Positions 52,673-61,782 are shown, numbered from the stretch's first letter. The stretch: 64,000 nucleotides of DNA from Flavobacterium frigidimaris (GCA_900129595.1 FQWG01000021.1:32534-96533), one strand, 5' to 3'. Numbers and translations: made by a program. The notes: generated from the letters alone by a model not told the origin.

Positions 52673-53699
52673 AGTTTTTAGGTAAGGTAAAATAAAATGT
52701 TGTTCCAATGCTTTCTTCACTTTCAAGCCAGATCGAGCCTTTATAATACTCGATAATTTTGTTAACTATAGAAAGTCCTACTCCTGAATTTTGATTGTTA
52801 CTTTCTAATTTTGTGAATATTTTAAAAATTTTATCGTGGTATTTTTCAGCGATTCCAATGCCATTGTCTTTAATATAAAATTCAAAATCCTGCTCTTTTT
52901 CTGTATAACCAATTTCAATTTTGCCATGTGCCTTGTCATTATAATGGATGCTATTTTCAATTAAATTTTGCATTAATTGCTTGAATCTCCAAGTATTCCC
53001 TTTTATTTTTGGTAAATCATTAACTATCAAAATTTCAATGTTTTTTGGAATATGAATCTCTCTCTTAATTTCATCAATCACCTGATTAAAGTCAATTAAT
53101 CTTTCTTCAGATTCTAATTTGTCTACAGTAGAATAATCTAAAATTCCTTTGATGAGCAAATCCATTTTTTCTACATTCAACAATACCTGATTAAGCGAAC
53201 TTAAGCAACTTTGACCCATTACGTCTCTATTGTCCTCAAGAACCCAATTAATCAAAGTATCTATATTTCTGAGTGGTGCTTTTAAATCATGAGAAACTGC
53301 ATGAGCATATTCGTTAAGTTCCCTATTTTGATTTTCTAAACTTTTCAGCAATTCTTCTCTTTGCTTATTCATCGTTACAATTTCTATAGATTGCTTTTTT
53401 AAGAAATCAGACTGATTAAAATCTTTTTCATTACCCAATTTTTCAGCATCCAAATTCATAGAATTTAAAATCTCAGTTAAATTTGAATTTATTTCTTTTA
53501 AACTATTGGCTTCATCGCGTAGTTTTTTATTGGCTTCAAAAAGTTCATCAGAACTAATTTTCATCGCACGTTGCAACATGCTCATCTGATCCTCGTGATT
53601 ATCATAAGATTCATTGACTGCCTGTAAAAAATGTTTTAAATCTTTTAAATGCTCAGGGTTTATAAATTTAGCAATTTGCCTTTTTAATAGCGTATTCAT
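52659..53699 (-). CDS. Histidine kinase with coiled-coil N-terminus and no sensor domain
   Basis: This 346-residue protein starts with a helical/coiled-coil region (about 1-130), then HisKA with His137 in AVSHDLKAPLRNI, and a HATPase_c domain (NLIENS, DNGIGIAEKYHDKIF, GVGLSIV, GTTFYF). There is no membrane segment or own sensor, so it needs a partner. Its start codon overlaps the stop of the FIST gene (TAATG), which strongly suggests FIST as the input protein. Confidence 0.92.
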   Translation of the reverse strand: MNTLLKRQIAKFINPEHLKDLKHFLQAVNESYDNHEDQMSMLQRAMKISSDELFEANKKLRDEANSLKEINSNLTEILNSMNLDAEKLGNEKDFNQSDFLKKQSIEIVTMNKQREELLKSLENQNRELNEYAHAVSHDLKAPLRNIDTLINWVLEDNRDVMGQSCLSSLNQVLLNVEKMDLLIKGILDYSTVDKLESEERLIDFNQVIDEIKREIHIPKNIEILIVNDLPKIKGNTWRFKQLMQNLIENSIHYNDKAHGKIEIGYTEKEQDFEFYIKDNGIGIAEKYHDKIFKIFTKLESNNQNSGVGLSIVNKIIEYYKGSIWLESEESIGTTFYFTLPKNYGTS

Positions 53700-54832
53700 T
53701 ATTCGCTTATTAGGGTTAAAGTCATAGTTTGGTTATGTAATTCACAAAAGGTATTATCACTAAACGGAGCCATTTCGCCATAAGAATAAAAGCCCGTAAT
53801 CGCTACTTCATTTCCTATTATTTCCTGAACGTGCTCTATTTCCTCTTCAACCCGTTGATTCATAACTAATTTTCTTCCTACACAACTCACCAATAAGGCA
53901 AGTTGTGGCTGATTTTTTCTATTTTTCATCGCTAAAGTAGCCGCTTGCGATGCTCCCTCGGCAATAGCATCTACAGAAGCCATCATGAGTTGTACCTTGG
54001 CGTTTTCGGGTGCATCGCCGGCTAAAATCATCGACTGATCCTCGTTATTAATATTTAAAATAGTACGAACAACAGCTTTCGATTTACCTTCGGGCGTAAC
54101 ATTTAAAGGATATAGCAAAGAAGCTTGAGGTAACTGATCAGCCTTGTCTCCTAAATATTTTTTATACAAATTCAAAGCAGGCTGTCCATCGATTTCATAC
54201 AATACATTGGCTTTTGATCGTGTAATAATTCTTTCCGGACCAAACGAGCTCCATCCACCAAAACTGGAAAACGAGATTTCTAGAGTTTCGCCATAAAAGC
54301 CAATTAAAACGACTTCTCCTTCTTTTGGATTTTCTTTATAAGAAGCTAATGTTTTCTCAAATTTTGCATCATCACCACACATACCTCCCGAGATAGGGAC
54401 TTTATTTTGAATGCCATTTTCAAGGCCCTCAATAAGTGAACTTCCGTTTACGAAACTTCCTTCTGAAAGTACAAATAAATGCTTTAAATTCTCTTTCGTT
54501 ATCTGTTGGTAAAGAGATTCTCCTAAAGCATTCGCATCTTTTTTATGATTAAAAATATTATCAGTTCTAATTTCAAAGCTGCTTTTTTCAAATTCAATAG
54601 CAGTAACTACGATAGAATCATCAAATACATTTGCATCAATAATTTCGCCTGCTGTAGAACCAAATACCAGATGTTCATAAGGAAACTCCTTTCTGACCGC
54701 TTCAATGACTTCCAGGCGTTCCAATTGCATTCGGTTTCCGAAAACAAGTACCAGCGGATTTTTTAATTCACCCTCTTTTTTCAGGTACTCCCAATTTTCA
54801 TTCTTTTTTTTATAAGCTTGAATTATTTTCAT
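53699..54832 (-). CDS. FIST-domain sensor protein (NosP-like candidate)
   Basis: This 377-residue soluble protein has FIST_N (about 20-215: LVLVFGNRMQLERLE, HLVFGSTAGEI) and FIST_C (about 225-365: ITGFYSYGEMAPF near the end). FIST proteins include the haem-binding nitric-oxide sensor NosP, which regulates co-transcribed histidine kinases and Hpt proteins in Pseudomonas, Vibrio and others. Here the kinase gene overlaps directly and Hpt follows, the same combination. Haem ligation cannot be judged from sequence; candidate His residues include those in FPYEHLVFG and ENLKHLFVL. Confidence 0.88.
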   Translation of the reverse strand: MKIIQAYKKKNENWEYLKKEGELKNPLVLVFGNRMQLERLEVIEAVRKEFPYEHLVFGSTAGEIIDANVFDDSIVVTAIEFEKSSFEIRTDNIFNHKKDANALGESLYQQITKENLKHLFVLSEGSFVNGSSLIEGLENGIQNKVPISGGMCGDDAKFEKTLASYKENPKEGEVVLIGFYGETLEISFSSFGGWSSFGPERIITRSKANVLYEIDGQPALNLYKKYLGDKADQLPQASLLYPLNVTPEGKSKAVVRTILNINNEDQSMILAGDAPENAKVQLMMASVDAIAEGASQAATLAMKNRKNQPQLALLVSCVGRKLVMNQRVEEEIEHVQEIIGNEVAITGFYSYGEMAPFSDNTFCELHNQTMTLTLISE

Positions 54833-54837
54833 AGTTT

Positions 54838-57771
54838 CTATCTTGGCAGTTTAATAAAAAAGGTAGTGCCTTTAGTGAGTTCACTTTCTATCCAAATTTT
54901 TCCGTTGTAATTTTTGACTATTTTTTTTACAATAGACAATCCAATACCTGTTGATCTTTTATTAGAACTAAAAGATTGAAACATTTCAAATATTTTTTCC
55001 TGATTCTCAGGAGCAATTCCAGGTCCGTTGTCTTTAACTGCAAAAACATAATACTTTTTTTCCTCTTCGCAACTTATTTCAATAATTCCCAGAGGCTTAT
55101 CAATATAATTTACCGCGTTGCTAATAATATTTAAAAACAACTGTTGCATTCTAAATCGTTCTGCCTTAATTGTTGGCAATTCATTTTTTACCACAACCTG
55201 AATGTTCTTTGGTATATGAATAATATCAATTATTTTGCTTATTTCAAGATTTAAATTGATATTTTCAGTAATCATTTCAATATCATCTACTTTAGAATAC
55301 GTTAGAATTCCTTCAATCAAATGATCCATTTTCTCCACTTTGTCTTCTATCATATCAAGATATTGTGCCGTTTGTGCATTAAACTCTTTATGATTGTCCT
55401 CTTTTATCCATGTAACTAAAGAATGTATGCTTCGCAGAGGTGACTTTAAATCATGTGATACAATTTGAGCATAATCATTGAGCTGTTCGTTCTGTTTTTC
55501 TAATTTTTTAAGCAAATCTTCTTTTTGCAATTCCAGACTTTTTTGTTGAGTTATGTCTAAATGTATTCCTATTGAACCAATTACTTCACCATTGACATTA
55601 TAATTGGGCGCACCACTAATTAGCCAGTGTCTTGTTTCTCCTTTTTTATTAATAGAAGTTACTTCATACGAATCCGACTTACCCTTAACGCGCTCTTTAT
55701 TTTTAAAAGTAACTAATTTTTTATCCTCAGGATGAAGCAAAATTTCAGATGCTTTGTTGCCTAACAAATCAATCAAAGAGAAACCGCTCATATCACAAAA
55801 TGACTGATTAGCCAATTGTATGATATCATCCTTATCTACTTCCAATAAGCCCATATTCATATTGGCAATAATATTTCTATATTTTTCTTTTTCTCCTTCC
55901 AGGCTTTCTTTGTACTTTTTTTTGATGGTAATGTCTTCAAAACTCCACAAATTGCCGTCGTTTTTGTTGCCTTTGGCTATCGGAATAAAACTCCTTTCGT
56001 ACACGCGTCCATCAGCCAATTCAATCTCTTCAGAAAAAACATTTTTTTTGTTTCTTAAAATTTCTTCCACTCTCTCAATAAACTCATTTGGCCTTTTAAA
56101 AAAGTATTTATTTTCTTCAGTTGCCATTTTAAAGTCAAGACCTCTCATTTCCCCCGGTTCTCCTTTAAAATCAAATAAATTACAAAATTGTTTATTTGCA
56201 ATTAGCACCTTTCTATTCTCATCTTCTAATAAAATACCCGACTGAAGATTGGTTATTAAAGAAGTCAAACGATTTTCAGAATCTCTAAGCTGTTGATTGA
56301 ATTCTTTTTCCTGACTAATGTTTTCTTCAATAGCGAAAAACTTAATAACTTCTCCCTGTTTGTTATGCAATGCTTGCCCTTGTATCCGAACCCAGTATTT
56401 TTCTTTAAATTTTGTATAATTTAAGACCTCGCAATTAAAAGGAAGTCCTTGTTTTATTTGATTCTTTAAATAAGCTATAGTTTCTTTATCAGTTGATTCG
56501 CCTTGCAATAAATGACCAGGACTGTGACCAATCAACTCTTCATTGGAGTAGCCGGTCATTTTGGTAAAACTGCTATTAGCCCACTCTATTTTACCTTCTT
56601 TGTCGCAAATAATCACGGCGCTAATATTTTTATCTGCAATTGAAGAAAGTAACAAAAGCTGTTCTTCTTTTTGTTTGTCTTCTGAAATATCTTCAATCAT
56701 TGCAAAATACTGAATAACTTTTTGGGAGAAATCCACAATGGGCTGTCCCACTGTTTTAGACCAAAAGGTACCACCGTTTTTTTTAGCATGTAAAATTTCT
56801 ACTTCAAAAGTATTTCCCTCGTAAAAAGCACTGATCATTCTGCGTATTTCATCTTTACTCGATAAAGGATCCGAACCTACTTCAACAGGTGTTTTACCAA
56901 TAATTTCATCGTACTTATATCCTGTCAATTTAAGATAAGCATCATTACACCAAAATATCTTTCCGTCGGCATGCGTAAATACAATACCGTTTTTATTGGT
57001 TTTTGCTACCAAGGACAACTTATTTAACTCTTCCTGATTTCTTTTTTGTTCTGTGATATCGCGTCCATAGATATTAACATAGCGTTCCTCCTGCAAACTT
57101 TTGCAAACAAAGGAGTAACACTTACCATTGCTCTCTGCCTCAAACATCCATCTTTCTTTTGTTTTATCTATTTTATGTACGATGAATTTAAAAAAGGCCT
57201 CAAATTCATATTCAATTCCGTTATATGTAAGTTTTCTTAAATCCTGTGCTACTGAATTCATTTTTAATAAATGCCCGGCAAAATCAATGCGAATTAATGG
57301 ATCCGGATTTTGAGCAGCAAATAGTGCAATATCAAGAATTTCCTGACTGACATCTTGGCGATTATTGATTAAATCAAGTAAAAGTAATGATGGATTGGAT
57401 TGCATAAAATCAAAAAAAGAAATTTCTTTTTCTTCAAAATTATGTACAGAATTATGCCAGAGGTTCCCTAAAAATAAATAGCCATCAGCATAGTTTTGAA
57501 ATTGTCCCTGAAGGAAAATTTTCTCTTGACTTGATTTGATTATAACGAATTGATTTGTGACTTTATAAAAATTGTCACTATTTAGATCTTCAATAAATGG
57601 TTTGGTAATGGTAAATGAATGCAAGAAATAGTCATTGTTTTTTAATTCAGGAAGCACCTTTACCAAACTTTCACCTTTGTTTTTGATAAGTAAGTTCTGG
57701 TCTAATAAAACATTAAAAGGGAAAATCCTATTGAATGTTTCACTATCAAAATGAAATTGAGATTTTTCCAT
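54838..57771 (-). CDS. Multi-PAS hybrid-sensor histidine kinase with N-terminal HNOBA-like domain
   Basis: This 977-residue soluble kinase has no membrane helix. Residues about 8-145 resemble the HNOBA domain of soluble guanylate cyclases and some kinases (IFPFNVLLDQNLLIKNKGES, FLQGQFQNYADGYLFLGN). About four to five PAS units follow (near 150-245, 255-365, 375-490, 500-610, 630-745), each with YDEIIG/NEELIG-type motifs. Then come HisKA (His near 772 in SHDLKSPLRS) and HATPase_c (DNGPGIAPENQEKIFEMF). There is no receiver domain. It precedes the FIST gene by 5 nt. HNOBA domains are linked to gas/redox sensing in partner proteins. Confidence 0.88.
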   Translation of the reverse strand: MEKSQFHFDSETFNRIFPFNVLLDQNLLIKNKGESLVKVLPELKNNDYFLHSFTITKPFIEDLNSDNFYKVTNQFVIIKSSQEKIFLQGQFQNYADGYLFLGNLWHNSVHNFEEKEISFFDFMQSNPSLLLLDLINNRQDVSQEILDIALFAAQNPDPLIRIDFAGHLLKMNSVAQDLRKLTYNGIEYEFEAFFKFIVHKIDKTKERWMFEAESNGKCYSFVCKSLQEERYVNIYGRDITEQKRNQEELNKLSLVAKTNKNGIVFTHADGKIFWCNDAYLKLTGYKYDEIIGKTPVEVGSDPLSSKDEIRRMISAFYEGNTFEVEILHAKKNGGTFWSKTVGQPIVDFSQKVIQYFAMIEDISEDKQKEEQLLLLSSIADKNISAVIICDKEGKIEWANSSFTKMTGYSNEELIGHSPGHLLQGESTDKETIAYLKNQIKQGLPFNCEVLNYTKFKEKYWVRIQGQALHNKQGEVIKFFAIEENISQEKEFNQQLRDSENRLTSLITNLQSGILLEDENRKVLIANKQFCNLFDFKGEPGEMRGLDFKMATEENKYFFKRPNEFIERVEEILRNKKNVFSEEIELADGRVYERSFIPIAKGNKNDGNLWSFEDITIKKKYKESLEGEKEKYRNIIANMNMGLLEVDKDDIIQLANQSFCDMSGFSLIDLLGNKASEILLHPEDKKLVTFKNKERVKGKSDSYEVTSINKKGETRHWLISGAPNYNVNGEVIGSIGIHLDITQQKSLELQKEDLLKKLEKQNEQLNDYAQIVSHDLKSPLRSIHSLVTWIKEDNHKEFNAQTAQYLDMIEDKVEKMDHLIEGILTYSKVDDIEMITENINLNLEISKIIDIIHIPKNIQVVVKNELPTIKAERFRMQQLFLNIISNAVNYIDKPLGIIEISCEEEKKYYVFAVKDNGPGIAPENQEKIFEMFQSFSSNKRSTGIGLSIVKKIVKNYNGKIWIESELTKGTTFFIKLPR

Positions 57772-57980
57772 GCTGTTACCTCCTTAATTTTAAAAATTTC
57801 ATGAATAAGGCATCAGTATAACACTCTCCTATTTCGAATGTTTTCGTTACCAAAAAGTAGCTCAGACCACTACTAAACCGAACTCAAATTCCAGCTATTC
57901 AACTTTTTAGAATTGTAACGTAAATTACTACATTTTTTCTTAAACTACAAATTCAGAAAAAAAAATATTATTCATTTTTA

Positions 57981-58394
57981 TTACTGCGAAATTAATTCAT
58001 TAGTGCTCCAGTAATCGAGTATTTTTTTTATTCTATCTACATAATCCTCATACTTCAAAGGTTTTAAAATGTAACCCGCAATACCTATTTTATAAGACTC
58101 CATAACATCTCTATGATTATTAGAAGTGGTTAAGATGATTGCTGGAATGTATTTTAAGACATCATCCGTTTTTAAAATAGTCAAAAATTCGATTCCGTTT
58201 AACTTAGGCATATTAAGGTCTAAAATAATAATGTCTGGTATTGTTTCTTTCCTTTTTAATACATCAACTGCTTCCTCTCCATTATTTGCTTCAATAATGC
58301 GATGGTTGAGCTGTAAACTTTTTAAAACTCTATTGAATTTCATTACTTCAATTGCATCATCTTCTATCAATAATATATTTAACGATTTTGCCAT
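57981..58394 (-). CDS. Single-domain response regulator (receiver only)
   Basis: This 137-residue receiver has LLIEDDAIE (acidic pocket), Asp59 in DIIILDLNMPKLNGIEF, Thr in ILTTSNN and Lys in YILKPLKYEDY. It matches the Rcp1-type receivers often paired with soluble PAS kinases. It is the first gene of the minus-strand signalling operon, 209 nt before the HNOBA/PAS kinase. A paired-box-like promoter lies upstream on the minus strand (58476-58524). Confidence 0.92.
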   Translation of the reverse strand: MAKSLNILLIEDDAIEVMKFNRVLKSLQLNHRIIEANNGEEAVDVLKRKETIPDIIILDLNMPKLNGIEFLTILKTDDVLKYIPAIILTTSNNHRDVMESYKIGIAGYILKPLKYEDYVDRIKKILDYWSTNELISQ

Positions 58395-58475
58395 TTTCTA
58401 ATTTTTAAATTTTGATGCATGTTTATCCAAATTCAAATGTATTTCATTCCCTTTGGAGTAAGAGCTATTTTTCGT

Positions 58476-58524
58476 CAAATCATAGTAAAGTATAGACAAC
58501 TGGAAAAAAAGTATCGATGAATGG
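58476..58524 (-). promoter_or_regulatory. Putative promoter of the response-regulator/kinase operon with one EPS-type box
   Basis: On the minus strand CCATTCATCGATAC runs from 58524 to 58511. After 26 nt comes TATGATTTG (58484-58476), one base longer than TAnnTTTG. No good distal repeat is seen 21 bp upstream. The RR start codon is about 80 nt downstream. Confidence 0.45.
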
Positions 58525-58779
58525 TATTTATCCCATCCATAAAAAGTATACTAAAACAACTAAAAACGAAATTCAAAAAGATCTTAAACTTCAATATTTT
58601 TTTGCACTGGATAGCAATTGGATATTATTTTTGAGATTTCTTAATAGATGTAAAATCCTTAATAAATATATTACGTCAACTAAATATAAAAAAATCAAAA
58701 AAATACTTCACTTTCCTTGCTAATATCCATTTATCGATACATACTTCGTAATCAACTACAGATCAAATGTAAATATTGA

Positions 58780-58848
58780 TTTTTCATCGACAGTAAACTG
58801 CCATTCATCGAAAAACAAAAAACAAATCTTACAATCGTATTAGATTTG
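58780..58848 (+). promoter_or_regulatory. Orphan paired-box promoter
   Basis: Distal box TTTTTCATCG (58780), proximal box CCATTCATCGAAAA (58801-58814), starts 21 bp apart; 26 nt; then TAGATTTG (58841-58848). It points into gene-free DNA, so a small RNA, short peptide or deleted gene is possible. Confidence 0.6.
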
Positions 58849-59680
58849 TAACAGAATTAAGACCTAAAAAGATAATTATTACCAAAAATAAAATAACAAA
58901 TTCAACAGTGATTATCATTTCATTACCTGACATTCCTGATTTATTAAGTTCTTAAAAAAAATTATTAACAAGAAATGAAGTTTCATTCAAATACCACTGG
59001 AAAATGAAAATAGCCATTGGTTTCGCAAACACAATTGCTATAGGAATCAAATCTAAGCAATATTTAGTATTATCAATGATCATTATTTCTATTGAAAGGG
59101 TCTAGGAACCAAAAACACATAGTGAAGCAAACACTTTGATGATGAGTTTTTTAGCTATCTCATTGATGGGAATGGCACTATAAATTATTAATAAATAAAA
59201 AAGAAAATTTTATTCCATACATATCAAAACCGATAAATTATCACAAGTTATAGTATCAAGCAACTATTTTTTGCGAGTTATCTGAAAAATGACAGGCTAA
59301 AAATATTTTTTGTTTCATTTTTATCGCTACAATTATCCTGTTTTGCTTAAATATTGTTCCACTATTGCAGTTACTTCCAGAATTACATTGCCATTTATTG
59401 TTGGACTTTTGCCATTTTAAAAATCAATTTTGAAATTGCCTACATCTTCAAAAAAGACTTGCTAAGTACCAAAAACATGACCTGATTTTTTACCCGGGCT
59501 TTTATCCAAATAAAAATCAGCAAAAAGGCGATGTAATTCTAGTGAAGTGCTATTTTTCTAATACACAAACAAACTTTTGATCCTAATTTAATTAAAGTAA
59601 AAGGAAAGTACTTCTTGTGGCTAGGATAAAATCTTCGGCAAAAAAATGCATTGATAATCTTTTTATCATCTATAAAAAAT

Positions 59681-60895
59681 TTAGCAATTGTGCAATTTTG
59701 GTAAAACAAAACAAAAACAAGCACCTTTTTTATTGTCTTCCCTATTCTTTAAATAGATAGTACCTCCTACTCGATCTAATATGGCTTTTATTGTTGACAA
59801 ACCAATACCAGCATTCTTACCATATTTTGAACTAACCGTTTCAAATAATTCAAATACTTTTCCCCAATAGTCTTCGGGTATACCTGGACCATCATCTTCA
59901 TAAACAAAAGAATAACTCGTTTCGTTTTCTGCTATTAATATCCAAACATTACATTCATCTCTGTCGGTATGTTTTACCGTATTTGATAAAAGATTTTGAA
60001 TGATTTGAACAAAACCGATTTTTGAATGCCTTATGACGGTATCACAATTCCTGTAATGGATATGCGTCTCAATATTTAAAGCACCATTGTCAACTATATA
60101 TTGAATAGTACTTTTGACATTAAAATCTTCAAAACAAATTTGATCGTTACTAACTTTTGTATATTCTAAAATACCATTAATTAAAAAATCCATGTATTCA
60201 TTGCGAGAATAAATCAAATCAATACAAGCTTCTAATTCTGTGTTTTTGATAATTGTTTCATGATCTTCTTTTATAAAAACTAATAACGAATTTATGCCTC
60301 GAATTGGGACTTTTAAATCATGAGTAAGACGATGGGCAAAGTGGTTCAACTGCACATTTTTTTTCATAATTTCATCATTCAAATCCTCTAAAATTCTATT
60401 TTTTTTGCGAAGTTCAAGTTGCGAAATCACTTGATTGGCCAATGCTTTTAACGATTCTTTTTGGCTCTCTGTAAGACCTTCTCTTGGTTTTGTATCTATA
60501 ACACAAAGCGTACCTAAAGAATAGCCCTCCTTAGTATTTAAAGGAGCTCCTGCATAAAATATTACGTTCGGGTCTTTAGTCGTTAACGGATTATCATGAA
60601 ACCGTACGTCTTTAGTAGCATCTGGAATAATAAATAATTCATCAGGCGTATTTATTGCATGTGCACAAAAAGCAAAATCCCTGGGAGTTTCGGTCGCATT
60701 TAAGCCATGATGCGATTTAAACCATTGTCGATTATGATCAACTAAAGTTACCAATGCAATGGGAGTACCACAAATTTCTGCCGCTATTTTGGTCAAGGCA
60801 TCATACTCTTCTTCGGGTAATGTATCTAGTATTTTATAAGCATCTAAGGATTCGAAACGAAGATCTTCATTATCAGGAATTTCGGGTTTATGCAT
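59681..60895 (-). CDS. GAF-domain histidine kinase
   Basis: ATG 60895 gives 404 residues; an in-frame TTG at 60979 was rejected. It has a GAF domain (about 25-170, with ALVTLVDHNRQWFKS, FCAHAI and FYAGAPLNTKEGYSLGTLCV), a coiled linker, HisKA (His near 200 in FAHRLTHDLKVPIRG) and HATPase_c (NLLSNTVKH, DDGPGIPEDYWGKVFELF, GIGLSTI). It is soluble. GAF-kinases of this form are related to phytochrome-like families, but no bilin-binding Cys is evident. It is transcribed apart from the phosphorelay operon. Confidence 0.9.
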   Translation of the reverse strand: MHKPEIPDNEDLRFESLDAYKILDTLPEEEYDALTKIAAEICGTPIALVTLVDHNRQWFKSHHGLNATETPRDFAFCAHAINTPDELFIIPDATKDVRFHDNPLTTKDPNVIFYAGAPLNTKEGYSLGTLCVIDTKPREGLTESQKESLKALANQVISQLELRKKNRILEDLNDEIMKKNVQLNHFAHRLTHDLKVPIRGINSLLVFIKEDHETIIKNTELEACIDLIYSRNEYMDFLINGILEYTKVSNDQICFEDFNVKSTIQYIVDNGALNIETHIHYRNCDTVIRHSKIGFVQIIQNLLSNTVKHTDRDECNVWILIAENETSYSFVYEDDGPGIPEDYWGKVFELFETVSSKYGKNAGIGLSTIKAILDRVGGTIYLKNREDNKKGACFCFVLPKLHNC

Positions 60896-61060
60896 ATAAA
60901 TAAATTTTATTTGTTTTTTTTTAAACAAAATAAAACTATGTAATGAAGTTCTATTTATTTCACTTATAAATCTAACCAATTTTACTTAATAATATACATG
61001 ATTATTCAAAAATTAACTTACAAAAAAAGATCTGTTACTACGTCTAACTATTAAGATAAA

Positions 61061-61200
61061 AAAATAGAGCAACAAAAAACTCCCATTCACCTATACTAAA
61101 CTTCCATCCATCGAAATATCTTATAACGCCCTATTTTGTAAACGTATGTTTGTACTATAAAATTTATTATTGTCAACTATAGAAATCTAAACGACTTAAA
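61061..61200 (+). repeat. 140-bp duplicated segment, copy B
   Basis: It matches 45221-45360 at 127 of 140 positions without gaps, in direct orientation. The start codon of the PRTase gene is lost here (TTATGAAC has become TTGTCAAC), while both boxes and the -7 element are intact. Confidence 0.9.
61083..61152 (+). promoter_or_regulatory. Paired-box promoter, duplicated copy, upstream of the cytidylyltransferase-like gene
   Basis: Distal box CCATTCACCT (61083), proximal box CCATCCATCGAAAT (61104-61117), 27 nt, -7 box TATGTTTG (61145-61152). The proximal box equals the ugd box exactly. The next gene starts about 180 nt downstream. Confidence 0.65.
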
Positions 61201-61332
61201 AATACCGTTCTGATTTAAAAGCTTTTGGGAATATAATTCCTTAATAAGACAATATTAAACCATTTTAGAAATCGTAGTACATCGTGAATTTCTTTCTCTA
61301 CTTATTTAAATAAATAGTAATACCAAACTAAT

Positions 61333-61782
61333 ATGAAAATAATAAAAACAAAAATCGGAATTACATTTAGTACTTTTGATTTACTTCATGCCGGACATGT
61401 AAGAATGCTCGAAGAAGCAAAATCATATTGTAGCTACTTAATCGTGGGATTACAAACGGATCCCACAATTGACAGACCTGAAAAAAATAAACCTACACAA
61501 TCTGTTGTAGAAAGATACATTCAACTTAAAGCCTGCAAATTTGTCGATGAAATTATTCCGTATGCTACCGAGCAGGACCTTGAAGATATACTTCAGGCTT
61601 TACCTATTGATATAAGAATTTTAGGCGATGAATATAAAAACATAAATTTTACAGGACGTGAATATTGCCAGAAAATGAAGATCCAGCTTATATTCAACAA
61701 GCGCAATCATCGCTTTTCAAGCAGCGGTTTAAGAAAAGAAGTTTACCAACATGAATGCCTGAAGATTGTTTATTTACCTTAA
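61333..61782 (+). CDS. Cytidylyltransferase-like nucleotidyltransferase (TagD/RfaE-C type)
   Basis: This 149-residue protein has the nucleotidyltransferase motif STFDLLHAGHVRML (HxGH at 19-22), PTQSVVERYIQL and a late SSSGLRKE segment matching the ISTS-type motif. Relatives make CDP-glycerol, ADP-heptose precursors or similar activated polyols. In this setting it may activate a polyol-phosphate or sugar for the exopolysaccharide. The duplicated paired-box promoter upstream would bring it under the same control. The substrate is unknown. Confidence 0.85.
   Translation: MKIIKTKIGITFSTFDLLHAGHVRMLEEAKSYCSYLIVGLQTDPTIDRPEKNKPTQSVVERYIQLKACKFVDEIIPYATEQDLEDILQALPIDIRILGDEYKNINFTGREYCQKMKIQLIFNKRNHRFSSSGLRKEVYQHECLKIVYLP

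Larger units (their letters stand above)
58395..59680. other. 1.29-kb gene-free stretch with regulatory boxes
   Basis: No conserved ORF is supported; the longest plus-strand frame (58517-58723) has no recognisable family. It holds a minus-strand promoter candidate (58476-58524), a lone box CCATTTATCGATAC (58727) and a complete plus-strand paired-box promoter (58780-58848) with no annotated gene behind it. A 33-codon ORF (58984-59085, starts MKIAIGFANTIAIGIKSK) lies downstream of that promoter. Confidence 0.6.
60896..61332. other. Intergenic region, 437 bp, with a duplicated promoter
   Basis: It contains duplicated segment copy B (61061-61200) with its paired-box promoter and a decayed start of a PRTase-like gene: the ATG is changed to GTC and similarity fades after about 61245. 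Nothing else is recognised. Confidence 0.65.

Noticed and set aside
58517..58723. 68-residue plus-strand ORF.
   Set aside because: Lysine-rich low-complexity translation of AT-rich DNA between two regulatory boxes; no recognisable motif.
58727..58740. CCATTTATCGATAC as a further paired-box promoter.
   Set aside because: No distal repeat 21 bp upstream and no TAnnTTTG at 26-27 nt (only TAAATATTG at 29 nt); kept only as a lone box.
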